Shown piece after piece: positions 23,995-32,953 of a stretch of 64,000 nt of DNA. The notes beneath the pieces were generated by a model that worked only from the letters and a program-made list of their open reading frames with translations, did no database searches and had not been told where the DNA came from. The first letter of the stretch is position 1; each line of letters begins with the position of its first letter. Both the position numbers and the translations under genes were made by a program. This DNA comes from JACRAV01 sp964571235 (lineage in GTDB: Bacteria; Zixibacteria; MSB-5A5; GN15; FEB-12): NCBI GenBank assembly GCA_964571235.1, contig CAZNAI010000003.1, positions 372,001-436,000 on the forward strand, given 5' to 3'.

Positions 23995-26957
23995 GCGAGG
24001 CACGAAAAGATATGACCGGCCGGCAGTATTGGCGCAGTCTTGACGAAATCAAAGACACGCCGCAGTTCCATGAATTTCTGGAGCGCGAATTTCCGCAGGG
24101 CGCTGAGGAAATGAACAACGAGTGGTCGCGGCGGAGTTTCCTTACTTTAATGGGAGCATCAGCGGCGTTGGCCGGATTGGCTGGATGCCGTCGCCCGGTT
24201 GAGAAGATTGTGCCGTATGTGACGCAACCTGAAGAAGTCACAATCGGCAAACCGACTTATTATGCAACCACCATGCCGCTCGGACTTTCGGCTTACGGAC
24301 TATTGGTCACCACTCGTGACGGCCGCCCGATTAAGATTCACGGTAACCCGGACCATCCGTCGGCACTTGGTTCATCGAATATTCATACGGAAGCGTCGAT
24401 ACTCGGATTGTACGATCCTGACCGAGCGCGCACGCCAAGACTAAAAAATCAAGATTCGACTTGGGTGGCGTTCGGCGCATTCTGGGCAGAGGAGTACAAG
24501 AAATATACTGCGTCGCAAGGGGAGGGGCTTGGACTTCTGATCGAAGAGTTCTCCTCGCCGACACTAGCACGATTGATTGCCGAATTCAAGAAAGCATTTC
24601 CCAGAGCAACGGTGGCCGTTTGGTCGCCAGTGTCGGACGAAAATATCTACCGCGGTATAGAATCAGCGACCGGAAAAATGTACCGGCCGTCGTATGATTA
24701 CGGCAAGGCTGAGGTCATCCTCTCGTTCGACTGCGATTTCCTTCGTGGCGAATCAGAGAATATCACCGCCACGCGCGGATTTGCCGATGGTCGCCGGGTA
24801 ATGTCGCAAAGCGACAAGATGAACCGGTTGTATGTCGCTGAAAGCATGTTCTCGATCACCGGCACGCTGGCCGATCACCGTCTGCGGATGAAATCGTCGG
24901 AAGTTCCTGCTTTCGCCCTCGCGGTGGCAAAAGAGCTGGCATCGCACGGGGTCTTGGTGGAGGGCGCGAATTCTGCCTCTGCCACTTCGCGAGTCGATGA
25001 AAAAACTGTTAAGGCGATTGCCGCCGATCTGGCACGCAATCGAGGGAAGTCGCTGGTTGTTGCCGGACGCCGTCAGTCCAAAGCCGTTCATGCGCTCGTC
25101 ACAGCTATAAACGTGGCGCTGGGGAATGTCGGATCGACGATTTCATATCGCGAGATGACTGATGCGGAAGTATCCAATACTGCCGATCTGACTACACTCG
25201 TTGCCAAGATGAATTCCGGCGGGATAAAGACACTGACTATAGTTGGTGGAAATCCCCTTTTCAATGCCCCGGCGACTCTTGGCTTTGCGGGCGCCCTTGA
25301 AAAAGTCTCTGCGACGGTGCACTTGTCAGAGCATATCACCGAAACTTCGCTCAAGTGCCAATGGCAATTGCCGCAAGCGCACTATTTGGAAAGTTGGGGA
25401 GACGCCCGCGCAATCGACGGCACCCTAAGTGTGATCCAACCGATGATAGAGCCGCTCTTTGGTGGCAAATCGGCGATTGAATTTCTTGGACAGGTAAACA
25501 CCGGCCTTGAGAATAAGGGACATGACGCTGTCAAGCAGGCCTGGTCGTCATTCCTGCCTGCAATCGACTTTGATAAGCAGTGGCGGAGGACACTTCACGA
25601 CGGGCTCCTCAAGGGTTCAGCGCTGGCGACAGTGACACCAAAGATTGATTCATCCGCGCTCACCGCGAGCATCGCCGCTCATACGTTTGAATCGAATGGC
25701 ATGGAAGTCTCATTCTATGCCGGTAATATCTTCGACGGTCGGTTTGGGAATATTGGCTGGTTGCAGGAATTGCCCGATCCGATCACCAAGATTACCTGGG
25801 ACAATGCCGCTCTGATGAGTCAGGCGACGGCCGCCAAGCTGGGAGTGGAAAACAACCAGATGGTTGAACTACAGTTCGAAGGGCGGCGAATGGAAATTCC
25901 CGCCTGGATTTGTCCCGGTCAGGCCGATGATTCGATCTCGGTGGCGCTCGGGTACGGCCGTAAATCCGGCGGACGAATTGTCGAAAATGTCGGCGCGGAT
26001 GCGTATGCGCTTCGCGGCACAGCCGATTTTGGCACGGGTCTGGCGGTTGTTCGAGGCTCGGGCGAGCGGATTCTCGCTCAGACTCAGGAACACTGGAGTA
26101 TGGAAGGTCGGCCGCTGATTCGCGAGCAGGGATTCGAAGAATATCAGAAGAAGCCGGAATTCAAACCTGAAGTGCCGGAACATCCGCCGCTGGTTTCGAT
26201 GTGGGACGAACACACCTACACCGAAGGATACCAATGGGGGATGGTGATCGATCTGAATGTCTGTTCGGGGTGCAACGCCTGCGCAGTCGCCTGCCAGAGC
26301 GAAAACAACGTGCCGATTGTTGGCAAGGAACAAGTCGACAAGGGTCGCGAAATGCACTGGATTCGGTTGGATCGGTATTTCGCCGCCAAAGAAGGGCACG
26401 ATCCAAAAGATTTGACTGAACCGGAAGTTGTCCATCAGCCGCTGGCCTGCCAGCACTGCGAAATGGCCCCTTGCGAAACGGTCTGTCCTGTCGCCGCGAC
26501 CACGCATGACGCCGAAGGGCTGAATGTGATGGTGTACAACCGGTGTATTGGCACGCGGTACTGTTCGAATAACTGTCCGTTCAAAGTTCGCCGATTCAAT
26601 TTCTTTAACTATACCAATAATCTGCCGGAGACTGTCAAGATGGTACAGAATCCGGAAGTGACTGTCCGTTCACGCGGCGTGATGGAAAAGTGCACGTATT
26701 GTGTTCAGCGGATAAATACCGCGAAATATCAGGCGAAATCGGAAGGACGATCGTTCGCCGACGGCGACATGCAGACAGCGTGTCAGCAGGCTTGTCCGGC
26801 CAGGGCGATTACATTTGGAAATATCAACGATCCAAAGAGCAAAGTTGCAGAGCTGAAAAAGAACGACCGGAATTACCGTCTGCTTGAAGAGCTGAATATC
26901 CGGACACGGACATCATACTTGGCGAAACTCCGCAACCCGAACCCGGACTTAAGTTAG
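23991..26957 (+). CDS. actB: Alternative complex III subunit ActB, molybdopterin-like and iron-sulfur fusion
   Basis: A 988-residue periplasmic-side subunit of alternative complex III. Near residue 45 a Tat-type signal is seen (RRSFLTLMGASAALAGLAGC). Residues 60-690 resemble a molybdopterin oxidoreductase fold; in known ActB this part binds no cofactor. Residues 740-960 form the iron-sulfur part with four Cys groups: CSGCNACAVAC, CQHCEMAPCETVCP, CIGTRYCSNNCP and CTYCVQRIN, later CQQACP. These can carry up to four clusters. ATG 23991 overlaps the actA stop. It passes electrons between the quinol site in ActC and the hemes. Confidence 0.95.
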   Translation: MSEARKDMTGRQYWRSLDEIKDTPQFHEFLEREFPQGAEEMNNEWSRRSFLTLMGASAALAGLAGCRRPVEKIVPYVTQPEEVTIGKPTYYATTMPLGLSAYGLLVTTRDGRPIKIHGNPDHPSALGSSNIHTEASILGLYDPDRARTPRLKNQDSTWVAFGAFWAEEYKKYTASQGEGLGLLIEEFSSPTLARLIAEFKKAFPRATVAVWSPVSDENIYRGIESATGKMYRPSYDYGKAEVILSFDCDFLRGESENITATRGFADGRRVMSQSDKMNRLYVAESMFSITGTLADHRLRMKSSEVPAFALAVAKELASHGVLVEGANSASATSRVDEKTVKAIAADLARNRGKSLVVAGRRQSKAVHALVTAINVALGNVGSTISYREMTDAEVSNTADLTTLVAKMNSGGIKTLTIVGGNPLFNAPATLGFAGALEKVSATVHLSEHITETSLKCQWQLPQAHYLESWGDARAIDGTLSVIQPMIEPLFGGKSAIEFLGQVNTGLENKGHDAVKQAWSSFLPAIDFDKQWRRTLHDGLLKGSALATVTPKIDSSALTASIAAHTFESNGMEVSFYAGNIFDGRFGNIGWLQELPDPITKITWDNAALMSQATAAKLGVENNQMVELQFEGRRMEIPAWICPGQADDSISVALGYGRKSGGRIVENVGADAYALRGTADFGTGLAVVRGSGERILAQTQEHWSMEGRPLIREQGFEEYQKKPEFKPEVPEHPPLVSMWDEHTYTEGYQWGMVIDLNVCSGCNACAVACQSENNVPIVGKEQVDKGREMHWIRLDRYFAAKEGHDPKDLTEPEVVHQPLACQHCEMAPCETVCPVAATTHDAEGLNVMVYNRCIGTRYCSNNCPFKVRRFNFFNYTNNLPETVKMVQNPEVTVRSRGVMEKCTYCVQRINTAKYQAKSEGRSFADGDMQTACQQACPARAITFGNINDPKSKVAELKKNDRNYRLLEELNIRTRTSYLAKLRNPNPDLS

Positions 26958-26990
26958 ACGCACGAGCGCCAAGCGAATTGAGATAACGAC

Positions 26991-28376
26991 GTGAGTGACT
27001 TGACCAAAACAACCCCGCCCTATCAGGCGCCGCCGCTCATCACCGGCAATCAGACGTTTGCCAGTGTTTCAGAGACGGTCAGTGCACTGGCTGAGCGCAA
27101 GACCACGCCGCTTTGGCTGGCGGTGACCGGCGCGGCATTTTGCGTCGTGATGGTTTTGGTTGGCTCCATCGGATGGTTGTTGTGGGAAGGTATCGGCGTC
27201 TGGGGTTTGATGGTTCCGGTGGCGTGGGGATTTGATATTGTCAATTTCGTTTTTTGGGTTGGTATAGGACATGCGGGAACACTGATCTCGGCAATTCTCT
27301 TCCTATTCAGGCAGAAATGGCGCACGTCGATCAATCGGTTCGCCGAAGCGATGACTATTTTCGCGGTTATTTGTGCGCTCATGTTCCCGACTATTCACGT
27401 CGGTCGTATCTGGGTTATCTGGTGGGTTTTCCCATTGCCCAATCAGATGGCGATGTGGCCCAATTTCCGATCGCCGCTGTTGTGGGACGTCTTCGCAGTT
27501 AGCGTCTACTTCACTTGCTCGGCACTTTTCTGGTATGTCGGGTTAATTCCTGATCTGGCCACGATGCGTGACCGGGCCAAGGGTCGCATTCGCCAGGTTC
27601 TACTTGGCATTTTCTCGCTCGGCTGGCGCGGTGGAAATCGTCAGTGGAAAAACTATGAACTGGCCTATCTGATTCTGGCCGGCGTTTCGACTCCGCTGGT
27701 GCTTTCGGTTCACTCGGTTGTTTCGACCGACTTTGCCGTGTCGCTCATTCCCGGCTGGCACACGACAATCTTCCCGCCGTACTTTGTCGCCGGCGCCATT
27801 TTCTCCGGCTTTGCAATGGTAATGACCCTCGGCATCATCATGCGCAAGATGTTCCACCTGGAGAATTTCATCACGATCAATCACTTCGAGAAAATGAACA
27901 TGATCATGATGGTGACCGGCATGATGGTCGGATACTCTTATGCCTGTGAGTTTTTCATCGCCTGGTATTCGGGGAATACCTACGAGACATTTGCGTTTAT
28001 CAACCGCGCATTTGGGCCGTACGCCTGGGCATACTGGACGATGATTTTCTGCAATGTCGTGGTGCCGCAGATCTTCTGGAAGAAGAGTTGGCGCCGATCG
28101 ATCCCGATCATGTTTGTGGCGTCGATTCTGATCAATGTCGGTATGTGGTTTGAGCGCTTCGTGATCGTTATGACACTGGGCAATGACTTCACACCGTCGG
28201 CCTGGGATTATTACAGGCCGTCAATATTTGACATCTCGATTTTCATAGGTTCATTCGGATTGTTCTTCTTCCTGTTCCTGATCTTCTCGCGCTGGTTGCC
28301 GGTTATCGCTATGTCGGAGGTCAAGGGTGTTCTGCCGCAGGCCGATCCGCATCACGGCCACAAGGGAGGGCACTGA
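26991..28376 (+). CDS. actC: Alternative complex III subunit ActC, NrfD-like quinol-site membrane subunit
   Basis: A 461-residue membrane protein with about ten helices of the NrfD/PsrC kind. The start is GTG 26991, 33 bases after actB. Typical segments include PVAWGFDIVNFVFWVGIGHA near the second helix, LYLRQ-like loops, and SVVSTDFAVSLIPGWHTTIF. In characterised complexes this subunit holds the quinol-binding site next to ActB. The C-terminus is His-rich (ADPHHGHKGGH). actD begins in its stop codon. Confidence 0.94.
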   Translation: MSDLTKTTPPYQAPPLITGNQTFASVSETVSALAERKTTPLWLAVTGAAFCVVMVLVGSIGWLLWEGIGVWGLMVPVAWGFDIVNFVFWVGIGHAGTLISAILFLFRQKWRTSINRFAEAMTIFAVICALMFPTIHVGRIWVIWWVFPLPNQMAMWPNFRSPLLWDVFAVSVYFTCSALFWYVGLIPDLATMRDRAKGRIRQVLLGIFSLGWRGGNRQWKNYELAYLILAGVSTPLVLSVHSVVSTDFAVSLIPGWHTTIFPPYFVAGAIFSGFAMVMTLGIIMRKMFHLENFITINHFEKMNMIMMVTGMMVGYSYACEFFIAWYSGNTYETFAFINRAFGPYAWAYWTMIFCNVVVPQIFWKKSWRRSIPIMFVASILINVGMWFERFVIVMTLGNDFTPSAWDYYRPSIFDISIFIGSFGLFFFLFLIFSRWLPVIAMSEVKGVLPQADPHHGHKGGH

Positions 28377-28921
28377 TGAGCGCTCCGACGAAAAAGGTCT
28401 ACGGGATGATCGCGCAATTCGAGTCCTCAGGCGCACTCTTGCATGCCGCAGAAAAGATTCGCGACGCCGGGTACACGACCTTTGATTGTCATTCGCCCTT
28501 TCCCATTCACGGAATGGATGCGGCGATGGGACTCAAGCGCTCTGTAGTTGGGTACATCGCCGGAATATCAGCGGTGGTCGGCGGATCGTTTGCGTTCTGG
28601 CTCCAGTGGTATACCAGCGCTGTTGATTATCCGCTGGTCATCTCCGGGAAACCCTTCAACAGTTTTGTCGCATTCATACCGGTTACTTTTGGATTGACCG
28701 TTCTGTTTGCCGCGCTCGGTGCCGTGATCGGGATGCTGATAACCAATCGGCTACCGCAACATTTTCACGGGTTTTTCTATTCGGAGCGGTTCTGCAAATT
28801 CAGCAACGACGCATTTGTGGTATCGGTTGAAGCCGGCGACAAAATGTACGATGCCAACAAGACCAGGGCATTTCTCGAATCAATCGGCGGAAAGCATATC
28901 GAAGTGGTGGAGGGCGAATGA
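28376..28921 (+). CDS. actD: Alternative complex III subunit ActD (DUF3341)
   Basis: A 181-residue DUF3341 protein. A ferredoxin-like N-terminal part (YGMIAQFESSGALLHAAEKI, FDCHSPFPIHGMD) is followed by two transmembrane helices (about 62-82 and 100-125) and a cytoplasmic C-terminal part. It is a structural subunit with no cofactor site. The start overlaps the actC stop by one base, and its own end overlaps actE by 4 bases. Confidence 0.93.
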   Translation: MSAPTKKVYGMIAQFESSGALLHAAEKIRDAGYTTFDCHSPFPIHGMDAAMGLKRSVVGYIAGISAVVGGSFAFWLQWYTSAVDYPLVISGKPFNSFVAFIPVTFGLTVLFAALGAVIGMLITNRLPQHFHGFFYSERFCKFSNDAFVVSVEAGDKMYDANKTRAFLESIGGKHIEVVEGE

Positions 28922-29514
28922 AAAAGCTCATTCTCATGCTCCCTGCTCTCGTTTTAGCCGGTTGCATGCGCGACCTGCCGAAAGACAAGCCGCCGCTTAA
29001 GCTAGAAACGAATATGTATAGCCAGCCACGAAACGAAGATCAGGGGCAGAGCGACTTTTTCGCCGACGGCTCCGATATGCGGACGCCCCCCGAAGGCACC
29101 GTGGCGCGTGGTTTTCTTAACGAAGACGCGGTGTATTTTACCGGAAAAGATGAAAAGGGAAATTTGGTCAAAAAGATTCCCGTGCCGGTGACACCAGAAC
29201 TTCTGCGCCGCGGACAGGAACGATTCAATATCTTCTGTTCTCCCTGCCATAGTCGGCTTGGGGATGGTCAGGGGATGGTGGTCAAGCGAGGAATGGTCCC
29301 GCCGCCGACATTCCATGATGACCGTCTGCGTGATACGGCGGACGCACACATTTTCGACGTGATTACCAACGGTGTCCGAAACATGCCGGCCTACAAGTCT
29401 CAGGTTCCGGTGTCCGACCGGTGGGCGATAGTGGCGTATTTCCGGGCGTTACAGCGCTCACATTACGCCACTTCAGCTGATCTGACGGCCGATGAGCGGG
29501 CCAAGTTGAAATAG
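28918..29514 (+). CDS. actE: Alternative complex III subunit ActE, monoheme cytochrome c lipoprotein
   Basis: A 198-residue lipoprotein (MKKLILMLPALVLAGC, with Cys16 as the lipid site) with one heme motif, CSPCH, in FNIFCSPCHSRLGDG. A methionine ligand candidate lies in NMPAYKSQVPV. In alternative complex III this subunit, with ActA, carries electrons to the oxidase or a soluble cytochrome. It overlaps actD by 4 bases. Confidence 0.93.
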   Translation: MKKLILMLPALVLAGCMRDLPKDKPPLKLETNMYSQPRNEDQGQSDFFADGSDMRTPPEGTVARGFLNEDAVYFTGKDEKGNLVKKIPVPVTPELLRRGQERFNIFCSPCHSRLGDGQGMVVKRGMVPPPTFHDDRLRDTADAHIFDVITNGVRNMPAYKSQVPVSDRWAIVAYFRALQRSHYATSADLTADERAKLK

Positions 29515-29524
29515 AGCAAGAAAC

Positions 29525-30709
29525 ATGAAGTTTGATAGTAAGACATATAGGATCAGTGACGGCGGCAAAGTCGGTCAGATTGCCCTGATAGTTGGTATTG
29601 TCGGGCTGGCGCTGGCGGCCGTCGGATTTTTTACCGATCGCGAACATTTCTTCTTCGCATACTTAACCGCGTTCACGTTTTGGGTGACTATTTCACTGGG
29701 GGCGCTCTTTTTCACGATGCTACAGCATCTGACCGGGGCGTCGTGGAGTATTGTCATTCGCCGGATTGTCGAAAACCTAATGGCACCATTGCCGTGGATG
29801 TTTGTCCTGTTCATCCCGATCCTGTTTGGCCTGCACGAACTTTATCATTGGTCACACCCCGAAGCAGTCGCCCATGACCTTTTGTTGCAAAAAAAATCGG
29901 GGTATCTCAATCCGACATTTTTCACGATTCGCGCAGTGATATACTTTGTGATCTGGTCGGGATTGGCCCATCTATTGTACAAGACTTCGATTTCGCAGGA
30001 CAGCGGGCATCGTGAAGAACACTGGAAGAAGCTCAAGGCGATCAGTGCGCCAGGGATGATCGTCTTTGCGATCACCACCACCCTCGCCGGATTCGACTGG
30101 CTGATGTCGCTTGAGCCCCACTGGTACTCGACGATCTTCGGTGTCTACTTCTTTGTCGGCGGGCTTTGGACAGTACTGGCCGTGATCGCGATCCTGATGT
30201 CGCGGCTTCAGAAGCACGGCGTGCTCAAAAATGAGATTACTGTTGAGCACTATCACGATGTCGGTAAGCTGATGTTTGCGTTTACGATTTTCTGGACCTA
30301 CATCGGATTCTCGCAGTATTTCCTGCAGTGGTATGCCAATATCCCCGAAGAGACAATTTGGTATCTCGATCGCTGGGTTGGGTCATGGAAAGCGGTAAGT
30401 ATGGTGATCTTGTTTGGTCACTTTGTCATTCCGTTCACTGTCCTGATCTTCCGCGGTGTCAAACGCTCTCCCAGTCTGTTGTTTTATTTCGGCATCTACT
30501 TCATGGTGATGCATTGGGTCGATCACTACTGGATGGCGTTTCCGACCTTAAGTAAAGACGGCGCTCACTTCTCGTGGATTGAGATAGCGACCATGGCCGG
30601 AATCGGCGGTATTTTTGTCTGGGCCTTCTGGAGCAAGCTGGTGAAAAACCCGGTCTTGCCGGTGGCCGATCCGAAACTGAGCGAGTCGCTGAATTTCAAG
30701 AATATGTAG
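29525..30709 (+). CDS. actF: Alternative complex III subunit ActF, NrfD-like membrane subunit
   Basis: A 394-residue membrane protein with about ten helices, the second NrfD-like subunit. Segments such as GALFFTMLQHLTGASWSIVI and FDWLMSLEPHWYSTIFGVYF are characteristic of ActF, including the conserved SLEPHWYST. In known structures it is like ActC but without a clear quinol site. It lies 10 bases after actE and 9 bases before the next small gene. Confidence 0.94.
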   Translation: MKFDSKTYRISDGGKVGQIALIVGIVGLALAAVGFFTDREHFFFAYLTAFTFWVTISLGALFFTMLQHLTGASWSIVIRRIVENLMAPLPWMFVLFIPILFGLHELYHWSHPEAVAHDLLLQKKSGYLNPTFFTIRAVIYFVIWSGLAHLLYKTSISQDSGHREEHWKKLKAISAPGMIVFAITTTLAGFDWLMSLEPHWYSTIFGVYFFVGGLWTVLAVIAILMSRLQKHGVLKNEITVEHYHDVGKLMFAFTIFWTYIGFSQYFLQWYANIPEETIWYLDRWVGSWKAVSMVILFGHFVIPFTVLIFRGVKRSPSLLFYFGIYFMVMHWVDHYWMAFPTLSKDGAHFSWIEIATMAGIGGIFVWAFWSKLVKNPVLPVADPKLSESLNFKNM

Positions 30710-30718
30710 GATCATCTG

Positions 30719-31072
30719 ATGTCGCACGATACTCACAGCCACGGCGGATACGAGAAAAAGGACGTCAACGTCCCGATGTTGATGTGGATCAGTATCGGGG
30801 TGGTGGTCTTGATTGTGTTCAGCGTGCTGTTTGTACAGCAATATGTGACGATGGAAACCGAGCAGGCGGCCTACGAAATTCGGCTCAAGCCGGATAACCC
30901 GCAACTGCTGGATTTGCAGGCACACGAACAGCGCGAACTGGCGACGACTAAAATTCTGGATACCGCCAAAGGTATCTATCAAATACCGATTGATCGGGCG
31001 ATGGAGCTGACAATCGAGAAGTATAAGCTCGACCAGAATGCTTCGGTATCGACCGGGAGCACAACCAGATAG
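30719..31072 (+). CDS. Small single-helix membrane protein in the alternative complex III operon
   Basis: A 117-residue protein. A His-rich N-terminus (MSHDTHSHGGYEKKD) precedes one membrane helix (VPMLMWISIGVVVLIVFSVL), and a charged periplasmic part follows with KGIYQIPIDRAMELTIEKY. That last segment resembles the conserved C-terminal part of small proteins found after actF in other bacteria. Its position in the row suggests an accessory or assembly subunit of the complex, but its role is not known. Confidence 0.75.
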   Translation: MSHDTHSHGGYEKKDVNVPMLMWISIGVVVLIVFSVLFVQQYVTMETEQAAYEIRLKPDNPQLLDLQAHEQRELATTKILDTAKGIYQIPIDRAMELTIEKYKLDQNASVSTGSTTR

Positions 31073-31122
31073 TCAACTTGAATGCCGAACCTACGGACGC
31101 GGAAACTGTTGTAGATACGCCA

Positions 31123-31983
31123 ATGCACAGAATTGTAACATTCAGACTCTGCCGACCACTTGCGGCTTTGCTCTTATTTGTGTCGGGCATTTCCGCGCAA
31201 CAAGTCATGGCTCCTACCGGCGATTTGGCGAAGATTGATATTGTTGAGCACCTCGGTTCAAAGATACCGCTCGACTTGAAATTCAGCGATGAATCGGGGC
31301 GGAATGTCACCCTCCGCGATTATTTCGGCAAAGGGAAACCGGTTCTGCTCACGCTCGGATATTACGAGTGCCCGATGCTGTGCAATCTGGTATTCAACGG
31401 TGTTGCCGACGGTGTCCGGAATCTGCAGTGGACCCCCGGCGAGCAGTTCACCATGCTTACGGTGAGCATCAATCCCAAAGAGACCAGCACGCTGGCCGGC
31501 GCCAAGAAGCAAAACTACTTGAAGTACCTAAATCGTCCGGAGAGTTCAGCGGACTGGACCTTTCTGGTAGGCGAACAATCGCAATCGAAGGCGCTGGCCG
31601 ACGCGATCGGCTTCACATATGTATACGACAACACGACCGGCGAATACGGTCACGCCGCGTGCGCGTATGTCCTGACCGAGGACGGTGCCATTGCCCGGTA
31701 TTTGTATGGGATAGAATTTCCGACCCGCGACTTGAAATTTGGACTGCTGGAGGCGGGGCAGGGGAAGATCGGATCGACCGTCGACCGACTACTGCTGTAT
31801 TGTTACCACTACGATCCGGCCGCTAAAGGGTATGTGTTGTTTGCGCAAAATGTCATGAAGATCGGCGGCGGCATGACTATGATCGCCATTGGAACTCTTC
31901 TGTTCTTTCTGATCAGACGAGAGCGTCGCCAGCGGCGAATCGCCGCGATTCCGGTTACCGGGTCAACGACAGGACGGATATAA
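31123..31983 (+). CDS. SCO1/SenC-family copper chaperone with C-terminal membrane helix
   Basis: Delivers copper to the CuA site of oxidase subunit II, encoded next. ATG 31123 is chosen because it opens a signal peptide (FRLCRPLAALLLFVSGISA); TTG 31078 would add 15 residues. The thioredoxin-like core carries the copper ligands CPMLC (CX3C) and a later His in YGHAACAYV. After the core comes an added transmembrane helix (GGGMTMIAIGTLLFFLI) and a basic tail, so it is anchored from the C-terminus. A second SCO domain is fused to heme A synthase at 35779. Confidence 0.9.
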   Translation: MHRIVTFRLCRPLAALLLFVSGISAQQVMAPTGDLAKIDIVEHLGSKIPLDLKFSDESGRNVTLRDYFGKGKPVLLTLGYYECPMLCNLVFNGVADGVRNLQWTPGEQFTMLTVSINPKETSTLAGAKKQNYLKYLNRPESSADWTFLVGEQSQSKALADAIGFTYVYDNTTGEYGHAACAYVLTEDGAIARYLYGIEFPTRDLKFGLLEAGQGKIGSTVDRLLLYCYHYDPAAKGYVLFAQNVMKIGGGMTMIAIGTLLFFLIRRERRQRRIAAIPVTGSTTGRI

Positions 31984-31990
31984 GGAACGT

Positions 31991-32944
31991 ATGACTCCGC
32001 TTGATACCACCGCAAGTTTCTGGCTACCCGGCAAGTTCTCGACCATGGCGCCGGATATCGACGGCCTGTTCTATTTCATCTATTACTGCTCGGTATTTCT
32101 GTTTGTCCTGGTGGTAGTGGCGATGACCTTCTTTGCAATTCGGTTCCGTCGGCAAGGCAAGGTCGGCAAGACGTCGAGTTTCACGCACAACACCCCGATG
32201 GAAATTCTCTGGTCGGTTATTCCTGCCATTCCAATCGTGGTTGTGTTCATCTGGGGATCGCGCGATTTTGTCCGCTTGCACACCATGCCCGGAAATGCGG
32301 TCGAGGTAAAAGTAACCGCCCAGAAATGGTTTTGGACATTTGACTATCCCGACGGCGCCAACAGTGTCAACGAGCTGGTTGTGCCGGTGAGCAAGCCGGC
32401 CAAATTGACGATGTCGTCGCAGGATGTCATCCACTCGTTCTTTGTACCGGGATTCCGGGTCAAGCAGGATGTTCTTCCGAATCGATACACCCAGCTTTGG
32501 TTTGAGCCGGTCGCGACCGGGACCTTCGACCTGTACTGCGCGGAGTTCTGCGGCAAGGGACACTCGGAAATGGTGGCCAAAGTCCGGGTTGTTTCGGACT
32601 CGGATTTTGTGAAATGGCTCGACGCCCAGAACAAGCCGCCGGAAGGAATGGGGCTTGAGGATTATGGCGCTCTGTTGATCAAGCAGAAAGGGTGCGCAAC
32701 CTGTCATTCTGTAGATGGCTCTACCAACACCTGTCCGACACTCAAGGGTGTGTTTGGACACGAAGTTTTGTTGGCGGACGGAAGCCGGGTGGTAGCGGAC
32801 GAAAACTACATACGCGAATCGATCCTCGATCCCCGCGCCAAAGTGGTCAACGGGTTCCAGCCGGTGATGCCAACGTATCAGGGGATAGTCAAAGACCGCC
32901 ACATCGACGCGATTATCGCATATCTAAAAACGCTGGCGAAGTAG
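31991..32944 (+). CDS. coxB: Cytochrome c oxidase subunit II with fused cytochrome c domain (caa3 type)
   Basis: A 317-residue subunit. Two N-terminal helices anchor the CuA cupredoxin domain (about 95-215), whose copper ligands are seen in HSFFVPGFRVKQDVLPNRY and YCAEFCGKGHSEM. A C-terminal class I cytochrome c domain follows with KGCATCHSVDG and a Met ligand in QPVMPTY. The fusion defines a caa3 oxidase that takes electrons straight through its own heme, presumably from ActE/ActA. It starts 7 bases after SCO. Confidence 0.95.
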   Translation: MTPLDTTASFWLPGKFSTMAPDIDGLFYFIYYCSVFLFVLVVVAMTFFAIRFRRQGKVGKTSSFTHNTPMEILWSVIPAIPIVVVFIWGSRDFVRLHTMPGNAVEVKVTAQKWFWTFDYPDGANSVNELVVPVSKPAKLTMSSQDVIHSFFVPGFRVKQDVLPNRYTQLWFEPVATGTFDLYCAEFCGKGHSEMVAKVRVVSDSDFVKWLDAQNKPPEGMGLEDYGALLIKQKGCATCHSVDGSTNTCPTLKGVFGHEVLLADGSRVVADENYIRESILDPRAKVVNGFQPVMPTYQGIVKDRHIDAIIAYLKTLAK

Positions 32945-32953
32945 GAGAAGATT

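Noticed and set aside
32024..32902. 292-residue open frame opposite coxB
   Set aside because: It is the antisense of the CuA and heme domains of coxB; low-information, His/Arg-rich translation.
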